Assembly (NCBI GenBank): GCA_944470555.2 | Contig: OX104127.1 | Location: forward strand, 95,752,708-95,816,707 | Length of the DNA: 64,000 nucleotides | From: Heterobilharzia americana | Lineage: Eukaryota; Platyhelminthes; Trematoda; Strigeidida; Schistosomatidae | Direction of reading: 5' to 3' | Shown here: positions 36,304 to 48,300 of the stretch, piece by piece | Layout of the letters: every line of letters begins with the position of its first letter | Numbering within the stretch: the first letter of the stretch is position 1 | Translations under genes and position numbers: made by a program | The notes under the pieces: model-generated | What the model was told of the DNA's origin: nothing | Database searches by the model: none | Seen by the model: only the letters and a program-made list of their open reading frames with translations

Positions 36304-39300
36304 GTAAGTGAGGAAATATCGTCTTTGAAAGTATTTTCAGGGCTGTCATCGAAAGAGCAATACCTACAATTTGTGTCTGTAAATGGTGTTGACCATGGTG
36401 TTTATTTCTACGAACATCCTGGACTCAAAAATCCCATCGAAATAGATGCAACTATACGACAGCAAGTTCGCATTAGGATAATTGAGCATCTGAATGAGCT
36501 CCCAGTGTTAAAAATACACTGTATTGTTGCTCCACTTGACCCAGCTCATGAACTTGTATCTGCTTATCTGTGTCGCAGAGTAAGTTAACACGTTTAATGG
36601 TAGGATTTTGATTTTCTTTCTGATCCTAACAATGTGAATCTATCTGGTTTACGTCACAATTTTGTTTGGGGCAATGAATAGTACACTGTCTGTTAATGTT
36701 CGTCCAAAGGTTAGTTATCGACTGTTGAAAGCCAGTACGATGTTCTGAGCCAAAGTGAAAGCTTCGCTAGTTGAGAATAATGTAAGTACAACCGCTGGAT
36801 TTCTTTTTGTCGGTCGTCTTCAGGAATGAAAATCAGGTGGTAATAGTTTGTTATTATCTTTGTGGTCTTATATCCATGATCTTACCGTTAAACGGTATGA
36901 TATTGTGTCAGAAGTATAGCTTCGGGGAGAAATATGTAGCCAGTTTGGGCCTCATTATTCCAGATACAATGTCGGTCATGAGTAGGACTCGTAAGAAGGT
37001 CGAAATAGCCGGACAATTTTTTGAGGATAAGTCGTAATGTTTCCGATGTATTGATTCATACTTTCTTGACCCTTTCCTAACACTCATCTGCTGTATTCTC
37101 ATTGTAAGATTGTTGGTCAGGTTTCATATTACTACTACCACTGTTTATGCGACAGCCTTGATCCCATCTTCATGAAGAATACTATATGTTTTCTAAATAC
37201 CGTTTCTTGTTTTAAAGGCATTCCGTCCAAATGCCCTGTGTGTGAGGTGTTTACCAAAGTTTCACTGTTTATTCTGAGTGCTGTTAGATGCTACCATATT
37301 CTTGATTTTAACCTTAGAACCAGCATTATTGCTTAAAAAATGTTGTGCTACCAGTAGCTAGGAAACATCTTCTGAACCCCTTAACAAGACATCTAGATAT
37401 GAGTTTTTGCGTGTCAATTAATCCAAAGTGAATGGTGGAGTTTCCTTAATATAGTCAACTAATTTGGCTAGTAGTTCTCTTTTCATCACGGTTAGCTAGC
37501 CATAAGAAACAGGATATTTTGTTGTCCTTGGTATTTCACGCTTAAACGAAAAGTATTACACTTTTTGTGTGCCCTTGCACAGCCATCATGGCACCGCTTA
37601 TATATATAATTTATGTAGTGGTATTACTTGTTGAATAAACCCTCTTGATTTTTTGTTGCTTCAGAAGTCCACGCACGATTTAGATGAATGCATTGATCCT
37701 AAAATGCGAAATGTTGTCTTTGGCCGTGTTGAGTTCAGCGTCAATGGCAACAGATCCTCAGGTATTGCTTTATCTTACGTTACCTATTTCTCAGGATACA
37801 CCTTTTCTTCTAGATTACCAGTTAGAGATGAACTGCTCGACGGCTTTTATTCTTGCAAATTCCACAACAAGAATGGAGAGTTAATTTCAAATTTCATTGA
37901 AATACAGGATGCTTATTATTACCATAAACGTAAGTTCCGTATTTTGGGTTTATTCAGGGTTATTGATAGACAAACGTAAAACTGCAATGGTCCAAGTAAC
38001 TTCGTTGGGTTTTATCCTCATATGAAATGTTTAAAACTAGAAATACCTAGTTGCCTCACCTATCAAAGATTTTAGCGTTCAGGCAGTGTCATATACATTC
38101 ATTTGATAAGTGTAGCTTACAACCCGATGCGTGCATATGTATTTAGCTGCTAACTAGTTACGTAGCTATCTGTGTATAAGACTTAAAGTGTATTTTGCTA
38201 CGGAATTCACTGTACCAGATGTCACGTTTTCATCATATCCGATCACTCATAAGGAGACACTTATGATCTGAAACGCGGAGTCGTTGGATAACCCCAGCTC
38301 GGACATGTCATATTTTTATAGATTGCAGAACTACGCGCATCGATACGTTGTATATTCGGCTTTTATGTCAGGGTTAACGCCATGATGATACCAAAGATGA
38401 CCGAGATTGGCGTTTGGTACTTTAGCTTTCGATACAAGGTTAGACATTTCATCATTCACACCGCCAGAGCACGCAATTACTTGGTTGAACAAGCTTTTCG
38501 TCAACTTCTAGCGACTTGCCAAGGGTGAGTGCGGTTAAAAGCTCTCGTCAATTTGTAAAAGCACTCTGCACTTTAATGATGAAGACAACATACCTTACTA
38601 CTATTGATTGACATACTTGTTATTTTCCGTTGTTTTGTTGGATCGAATTGTTCGACCTATATTGGCATATGGGCTCCTATGCGGATACCTCGATAATGCC
38701 TGAATGTTAATTATGATAAATTGGTTGGTTGTAGCTAGCAGAAGAATCCAGGACACGCTATTGTTCCTCCATGGCATAGTAGATAACGCCTTGGCGTTTG
38801 AAGCGATGGAAATGAGGTTCGAATCCCAGGGGGAACAACATCACTGGCGTGCAGGTACATCCAGCTGACGAGTCCAAAATAAGACGAATAGGGTATTTGC
38901 AGAATCCCATCCCAACGAAACGACAACGGTGAAGGTATGGTAATTTTCTTCCAGCAACCACCATTTTCTGGCCAGCACTAATTTTAAACATGAGGATAGT
39001 CATTGTGTTCAATAGCCTCCATCGACTTCAAACCAACTGTGAACATAGACAAATCACATAGCTATAAGTCATCGTTGGACAGGATTGCCCCCCTTTATGG
39101 AAAACCTGTAATCTGATAACCCATTACCAGGGGCTTTTAGTTCTGTGCCTTACTGGTCGCAGGAAACAGACGATAGAAAAAAACTTCCACAGTAAATTGG
39201 AAGATAACAACATCAAGTACTTAAATAGGAGTTAGCTAAGCACTTATTTGAACGTGACAGCAGTGCTTATTCTAAGGAAACTTGGCGTGACTTCAAGTCT

Positions 39301-42300
39301 GCTATAGGAACAGCGGTAAAGACAATTGGTAACCTACACCCAAAAGTTAGCAAACGTTATTGGATTCCCCAAACGTCATCCGAAATGAATGATACGAGAA
39401 GACTGATTCCAACTGACTTTGAACACACTAAAGAGCGAAAGCAACTTAAACGTAAGTTGACCAAGAGTCTTCGCAATGATGGCGAGAAGTGGTGGGTGGT
39501 GAGAGCATCATCATCATCATCATTATCAACATAGGACCAGGCATTACTGCGTAACGGTCCGAGTTGCCACACCTCATATCAGCACATCAAGTAAGAGAGA
39601 GCAGGAAATATGCATAAGGCATTAACGTTGGGTAAAACCCAGCAACTAATTAGGCTTATTAAGGATACCGGCAAGAAGACGACGGTTAGTGAAACCACCA
39701 CCGAAAAGGATGAGACGCTGATAACCTCCCAGAACTGGCGGCTAGAACGTTGGGCAGAACACCTCGAGGTACAGTTCAACTGAGTCTCAGCAACGCTTCA
39801 GTCACTCAACATCCACCCACCCCGAACCTGAATGGAACATAGATGTCTGTCCTCCAACTCTCCTTGAAGTTGAGAAAGCTGTCTCGAACCTGAAACGATG
39901 CAAAGCAACAAGACATAACAGTTTGCCACCCAAGGTTTACAAGGATGGAGGTAGGAAATTGCTGATTGGATAGATTGAGATACTGTGTAGTGTATGGGAG
40001 TCAGAGACAGTGCCGTCAGGTTGGTGTACTTCACTGATCATCCCCAGTCTACAACAAAGGGGAGAAATCTTGTGACAACCATAGGGGAACTAGTCTCCTG
40101 GTGTTCAAACGCTTGTTCTTATATTAACACAAGAAAATTAGTTTGACTAGTATTGTGTCCGAAATCCTAGGATCCATAGTTATCCGATGCCTAACTGGAG
40201 CTCGAGAACAACAAACTGGATAAACACATGCAGGTTTCAGACAGAGCCGGACAACGGTGTATCGATCATATTTTCACCCTCCCCGACAGGTTCGGAAACA
40301 CAAGCATACCTACTAAGTCGGTGGCTGATACTTGCCATATTTGGTGACCTAAGAGCGGCATTCGACTCTGTCGCCCGTGAGATCTTGTGACAGTGTCTGA
40401 CTGTTAGGGGGGTACCGAGCAAGTATACAACCCTAATCGAAGCTCTCTATTTGAACTCATGCAGTCGCGTGAGGGCTTACGTAGAGGTATCATATGAATT
40501 GACGACAACTAGTATTGTCTGCCAGAGATGCCCACTGTCATCGTTCCTATTTGACTTCGTCATATATGTACTAATGGACATGATCTTAGGTACGTCTGAC
40601 TTCATGGGGATTGATCTATTCTCTGGAGGTTACCTGGTTGACTTCGGGTATGTGGACGATATTGTTCTGTTGCGTGAAGACGTTGACAAAATCCAGGGTC
40701 TTTTGAACACGTTGAGCCGAAACCTGAAAATGTTTGGCATGTGTTTCGCTGACACCTGTCAAATGCAAGATGACTTTTCAGGACTGATGTGCACCTACTA
40801 CGAAATTAAGGACACCAAGTGAAGTGGTGGAATATGTCGAGTAATCCACTTACTTGGGGAGTTGCATCAGCCCCAACGGGTTGGTTGCTGACGAAATCTC
40901 AGCTCAGATAGACCAGTCTCGTTTCACATTTGCCAGTTTGCGTCATCTGTGCTGTCAACTGGTGAGATATCCGACTATCTATCAAAGGCCGAGTATACTG
41001 CCCTACAGTCCGTTCTGTCCTGTTATAAGGCTGAGATAGCCGTTAAAACCTGAAAACACAAAACGGTTACAGGTTTTTGATCACAGATGTCTTCATAGTA
41101 TTGCTCGCGTTTAGTGCAATCATCGTGTGAGCAATGTTGAGGTCGGGCGAAGGGTACTAGGCAAGATAGGCAAGTCGGTTGATGAGGTTGTCAACTGAGA
41201 TGGCTTGGACATGTACTGTGCACACCGAGCCACCACCACCTATCTTGATGTGCAATTCTGGGGGATGTTGGGTTAGGTTGGAAGACGGTCCAAGGTGGGT
41301 CGGACCAAAACCTGGCACCAGTCGAGGAAGTCCCTGATTCTTGACCTGAGCCTGTGTTGGGAGATGTAGACTACCTGACTGGGGTCCTTGAAACGATAAG
41401 AATTAGTGGTTGAGGTCTCTTGGTGACAGCTGAAAATCGGTCACAGTGGCTCAGATGTATCCATGTTTTGACTTCTAAAGTTCGAATATTTGCGCCAACT
41501 TTCATCTTCAAATTGTTTATTCTCTTACACAACTTTGTCCACTTTTCCTATCCATTTGTTTTTTGTGTGCTACTGTGAAGTGTGGTAACTTGACCCAATG
41601 CACTTGTGTGTGAGGTTCTACGTTGATTGTTCTGTCTGTGCATACCGACTAGACACCTTGGCCTTAGGCAAAAATAAGTAGTACTTAAATGAACTGGCAA
41701 TAATACAACATTAATGTAAGTTCTTACTACCCAGTGATACACACACTCGAACCTAAATGGTAGGTTCACAGGTGCAAATCAGCTCCAGCAACTTCAGTCT
41801 GAACGGACAGCTATCGTTTCAACCTCTTATAACATGGGTTATGCAAATCATGTATATGAACCCATGCATGATTACGAGGTTTATTTAACGAATTCCGAAT
41901 AACTTTCGGGTGTAAGAAAAAATTATTTAAAATACGAAGTACAAAACAAGAGCGTAAACTAGTGTGGAAAGCTGAGGAGGGAGAGAGTTAGTGAACATGA
42001 AGGTTCAAGGAGCATTCAAAGGACCGAATAACCTGACTGAACAATGATTTTGTTACACATCAAATGCCCCACGGTGTTAAAGGACTATTTGATGAAAGTT
42101 TATGGCAGTATCAGGTGTTTATTGAATATTTATCGTAGGCTTGAACACATTCGCTGATGTCTTTATGTAGTTTAGGTTATCATCGTGTTCAACGGGTGTA
42201 GTCGATCAGCTTCCTTGCAGATCCCGTAGCTCTTATATGCTCTAGTAGGCGCTGTAAGTGCCTAGATGCCATACGTATCTTTTGCGGCTTGATAGTTCGT

Positions 42301-45300
42301 ATGGAAGGCAATCCTAAACTATCTTTTCTCATGTGGAAATTAACGTTAGTGACTACATTCGTTAGCATTCACTCAATTAGCTATCTCATGATTCAGTATA
42401 GAGGGTGGGTGCGAGCATTCTCCCTTTATAACGACTGCGATACTGTCTTGTTACCTAAATATTTTCAGGCAAAGGGTTCAAATCTGTGTGTAGTCTGGTT
42501 AGCCACAACTTGTCACCCGTTTCGCAAATCTTACAAAAATGAATTGCACTTGTATGAGTTATGTGTTTGCGCATGAAACACCTTGAAACGATAGACGGAG
42601 TCTTTCACGACTAAACTAAGTATTCAGTCTAGATTTCTGATAAGACTTTCTAGTATCCTAGTATATCTGTTTGCTGTCCGAAACTCTTTGTGTTCTACTT
42701 AACTGTGACCAGTTTCGGCTGCGTATGTGAAAAATGATTATTTAAACACTTAAAATTATTTAGACTGACTACTGAGAAAGACTTAAGTAAATATTTAAAC
42801 TAACAACAGTATAACAAGAAAATGAAAAGAAGTATGTTTAATTTACAGTGAGACAGTCATCGGCTGCGCAAGTGAAAACAAGATAAATGCCCGTTAGTTC
42901 CGCTCTTTCTAGTTATGTTGTTAGTCGACTTGTGAAGATTAGCATATTGTCCAAATAGGCTAACCAGAGCAAGCTATGTAATGAGTTACTTTTTCATATT
43001 AGCTCAACTCTTGAAGACTTAATAGTATTGTGATAATGTTTTGATGCCTACCTCGTATCCGAAATGCAAGTTTTAACTTCACCTTTCAAGAGATAATCCT
43101 TCCCAGCAAACTTGGACAGAGTTTTTCAGTATACAGGAAGTCATGGGTGATGCGTGTAAGTTAGTGTTAGTATCCAAACTCAAACTAAGGTCTCAGCAAT
43201 CACGTACATTTTTGGGTACTATGCAGCCAGCTGCACTTATCTTGTGGGGGTTAATGATACTACCTGAGTTCCCAGAAATCACTAGGTGGGACTGGATTTG
43301 AACTCGTAGCCTGGTAGAGTACATAGAACAATGACTCGCAGCTGTACACATTGTTCTTCAGACAATCCATAAGTCACTATGCACCTTAAGCACCATGTAA
43401 ATTTTCAGATAGCCATCTAGTATCAAGCTTCGCTAAGGGCAATCATGGTGGGATAGACGAGTAGTTATTTCTTGAATGTCTGGAACTTGGACCCGTGACT
43501 CAGTGGTTAGTAGTCAAATACTAATTTCACGGCTGCTGAACCTTAGGACTGATCTGAGTTGGTCAATGTATATCTCCACAAAAACTTTATTACTGTTTTT
43601 TTCTTTCTTATTTTTGTGTCACTTACAATGTCGTTTTAATTACTTTGCCACAATTGTAAAGGTATGGTACGACGTCCTGTCAAGCAGACCGAATTTTTAC
43701 CTCCCCTATCCATCAATGATCTCCCTCTAAGTTTGGAATGCGGACAAACTCAAGCGTCTGAAGATTTACCAGACTGGGCTGATGCAGCGTTTCCTAGTCC
43801 GTTTATGTGGTCATTCTGTGATGTAGAAAGTCCTGATGGTATACAATCTGCTGGCTGCATGCGTAGAGTTCGACAGACATCTATTCATGTTACAGAATAT
43901 TTTGAAAGTTATGTTTCTCCAAATGGTAAGTTTCATGGATGGTTTATATGGTTAGCATGTTTGCTGTGCAACAAAATTTCTAAAATAATCTGGACGTTTA
44001 TTGTCATGTACGATTTCCTTTCTCAGTCTTGAGATTTGGTCATTAGTCATTATAGCTAAATATGATTACATTCCCAAGTAAATATTTGTATTACATAGTC
44101 TGGTATTTTTTTTAGAGAGGTTACCAACAAGACAGATCTCGGACTTGGAAATTTTCAGAATATATTCTACCGGAATGTATGTAAGAATTACTTCGAATTA
44201 TCTGTGATTTACTCGATAGTATGTCATCAAATGAGATCAGATTTTATTTTATTTACGTTTACCTTTCAAGTAATGAAAAAGGAAATTGAACTATAGTGTC
44301 CTTCAGACAAAACTGACAACAGTTGGTGACTACTAGTGGTATTTTAACTATTGAATAATGAAATGCAAACTGAAGTGTGCATGAGACGTAATACTATTAC
44401 TTGTTGGATAATACATGTGGCAGAGAATGTTAATAACTACATACACTTAGAATAGTACACCAACTCAACCAAAAATCTACGATTAGGATTAGCAGTAAGT
44501 AAACGTGATAGCATATTGTATCTAAGTCAACTTGTCTCTTTTTCTTACTGATGGAGCCATGGCTCATCGGTTTATGCAGTTAGCTTCCAACCCATGAGTC
44601 AAGTGATCAGAAACCTTTTTGTCTACTGAGGTTTGGGCAGCGAGGTAATATTATTGACCCGCACACAATAGCTCATTGTCTACTGCACGGATGTGCACAA
44701 AGTTGCTGAAGGTATTTCAATTTCACGAAGAAATTTTCCTTAAATTGCATTAGCAACAAACCAAGTAGTTAAGCATCTATCCTCTTTAAGGTTTTCAAAA
44801 GGGACCATTCGCCTTGTTTCTACTTCTATTTCATATCATGGATTTTTGTAGAAGCCAGCATTAAAAAGTATGTTATTTTACTATAGTAACATATTACAAT
44901 CTTTCTGTCCCTCAGGCACACTAGTTCTGTACAAACGCACGACGTCATCTTGGAAAGATATGGGCTTAGTCTGTTGGAGCCATCTGGATTCTTCAGCCGT
45001 GTATTCAACCTATTTTGGTGGTTCATCTGAGCAACCAAGACTGTTGACTTACGATTCTAGTGTACCATTTGTCGGTCGTGGTATAACCGTATTGTCTCCA
45101 CTCAAACAAAAAGTTACTGTCCGAAAAGGACCTGTGAGTACAGTATTCAACACTGCATACTTAATTATTTATATTTGCCTTTTTCTCTTATAGCTTTTAA
45201 AAAGTGGAACTCAGTCAGTCCATGTGCATGATCAAAGATTGATTACAAGTCATATTTACTATTTCTCGGGTGAAGTGTCTTTAGTCTCATTTGAATAAAC

Positions 45301-48300
45301 TGCATGTTATTATCTCATATCTTCATAACCATCTCAGTTAAATCTTAATGCAAAATGCTAGTATTTGACCGCTTAGATTTCTTTGATCGCGAAATACAAC
45401 ACATTAGGCAAAGAAACTTCATTCAACAGTACTAGTTGTCTTTACTTCAGATAACAACTCTGCACTAAATCTTACACGGCCATGTGAAGGCTGGGGAAAT
45501 TTCGGCTTGAATGCGAAAAGACTGTTTAACATTTGCCAACTTACATGATCTCTAGCACTGCTAAGATATCCAACCATCTATCAAATGAATGGTATACTGT
45601 GAAGCAGTTCGCTACATCTGACTCATGACTGTTTAAGAAAATATATGAAGAGGTGACAGGTTTTTCATCGCCGGCATCTGTGGCATTGTCCGTGTGTGGT
45701 AGGGTCATCATGTAAGCGATGTTGAAGTGAAATAAAGAGCTAGACAGGAAAGTCATTCGACCAGTTCGAGGACCTACACTACCTGAGGTGGCTTGAACAT
45801 GTACTGCGCATACCGAGCCACTGCCTACCTCAACGTGCGATGCTGACAAAAATTGGAGTAGGTTGGAAGTGCTCAGTGTGGTCAGACTAAGACACAGTAC
45901 GAGTCCATGAAGTCTGCTGCTGTCGGTCTGAGCTGTGAAGAGGTTTAGACTGTCTGTCTGCCGCCTCCTACTCCCGAAGACAACGGGAGTCAGTTGTTAG
46001 AGATTCTTAGTAACATGGTTCGAAATTAGTCACAGTGATGCAGATGCGTACTCTTTTGTTGTCTTCGGAATTTTTAGTCTTTTTTTCAACCTTCATCTCT
46101 TTTATTCTCTTTCCTTTTATGCCATTTTATCCACCGTTACATCGCTTTCTATTATTTTGCTCTCTGTACACTTGTGTGAAATGTGGTAACTCTAAACGAA
46201 GCATTTTACTGCCATGTCCTACAATGATATACATCTGTCTGTTTGACAATACCATGCATTCTATGTAAATGATCTAAAAGTAGGAGTTGAAATTGGGTGT
46301 AGTTTTCATATTTATTAGCACCGGTAAATGAGATATGTCTGCCATCTCCCATTTCTTTCAAGATTTTAAACTGTGTCGTTCAGTCCCAAAATCAGAGACG
46401 TAACGGTTGAGTCTTTATAAAGGATTGTTAGATTTTCTAACCAGCTGAATCAGAAGCCATGTATGGATATGGGTTCAACTGTAGAACAAACTGAACGACT
46501 TGAATTGGTCGCTTTTGGATAATCCTGTTTCACTAGCGTTTGGTTAATGTAAAGCTACTGATGAGGTTTTGTATATAGTGGGCAAGTTATTCAGTAACTT
46601 CGTGAGCATGACCATGCATGTCTTGTGCACGTGAAATGCAGAAAAATACAGGGCTTCATGGTAAGTGTTCATCAAGATCGCTGGTTGGACATCTTGGATA
46701 ACATTACGGAAGGTTAATTAGAATGAGATGTTTATCTAATTTTCTCCCCATAAACTTTAAAGAATCTAACTGTATTACACCAAGCCGTTCACTTTCTTAC
46801 GTTTTCCAACTCCTCTTAATGTCCCGGTGTTTTATTGGATTTCTCTCTCAGTATACTAATGAAAATTGTAGTAGTTTGAACTGAACTACAACTCTCTAAG
46901 GTCGTTGGTTTTTGCGTATTGTCATCAGTCGTGGCTTTCTAGCCTAAAAAGTTTAGTCTTGCAGGTACCTGCGAAATAGTTTACATTCTTAGTGCATCGA
47001 GTAGTTTTAAGATCCTCGGTAAATGGCTGAAAATTGGTAACAATGATACAGACGGACTCACTCTTTGACATCTAAAAAAATTTCATCATTTTTAGAATTT
47101 TCTTATCTTATGGACTTTTTTTTAATAAATGATATCACTTTTTTAGTCTCTTGCTGATGTAAAATGCTGTTATGAAATATGGCAGATTGAACTGATGCAC
47201 TTCTGTTCAAGGTTCCACGTTGATTATGTGTATCTGTTTGGCTTTTCACCTAATTCCCGACTAAGCTGACTTCATAAATCATGACTCCTTATTAAAACTT
47301 TAGGAAGTTCATCTTGAAGCAGGTCGTTAGTGCACACTGACGGAAAGTCCCAAACCAGGTGGAAACAGCTGTACGTTCCTCTCAAGTTTTCAATAGTTCT
47401 TCAACTAGTGTCTGTCCGTTAGCAGCTGCTTTCAAATCAACAACTCATTGCAAACCACGTGCAGAATTACTATCCAGTACTGGTTAATGGCCTGCTTGCA
47501 CATAAATTTCTCAAATTTCTAGTGAGGGGTCAAAGCCTGTACTATCAACGAACTCGATTAAAATTTGAAGTTTCTTTTTTGTCCTGTACGTTTAGGATGT
47601 ACCTAGGACGTATTCTGACAATTCCAGATAATCCATAAACACCGTTGGGCATTTGATGTGTAACAAAATCATTGTTCAGTCAGGTTATTCGGTCCTTTGA
47701 ATGCTCCTTGAACCTTCATGTTCACTAACTCTCTCCCTCCTCAGCTTTCCACACTAGTTTACGCTCTTGTTTTGTACTTCGTATTTTAAATAATTTTTTC
47801 TTACACCCGAAAGTTATTCGGAATTCGTTAAATAAACCTCGTAATCATGCATGGGTTCATATACATGATTTGCATAACCCATGTTATAAGAGGTTGAAAC
47901 GATAGCTGTCCGTTCAGACTGAAGTTGCTGGAGCTGATTTGCACCTGTGAACCTACCATTTAGGTTCGAGTGTGTGTATCACTGGGTAGTAAGAACTTAC
48001 ATTAATGTTGTATTATTGCCAGTTCATTTAAGTACTACTTATTTTTGCCTAAGGCCAAGGTGTCTAGTCGGTATGCACAGACAGAACAATCAACGTAGAA
48101 CCTCACACACAAGTGCATTGGGTCAAGTTACCACACTTCACAGTAGCACACAAAAAACAAATGGATAGGAAAAGTGGACAAAGTTGTGTAAGAGAATAAA
48201 CAATTTGAAGATGAAAGTTGGCGCAAATATTCGAACTTTAGAAGTCAAAACATGGATACATCTGAGCCACTGTGACCGATTTTCAGCTGTCACCAAGAGA

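Noticed and set aside
39489..39530. CAT microsatellite as a simple replication-slippage product
   Set aside because: The unit is only part of a 91-bp insert of unrelated sequence flanked by GAGAG on both sides, which fits retroelement insertion better.
41548..41769. 73-codon frame present identically at 47947-48168
   Set aside because: It lies in the 3' UTR and flank of the RTE-like element within the inverted repeat arms; its conservation reflects DNA identity of the arms, not protein selection.
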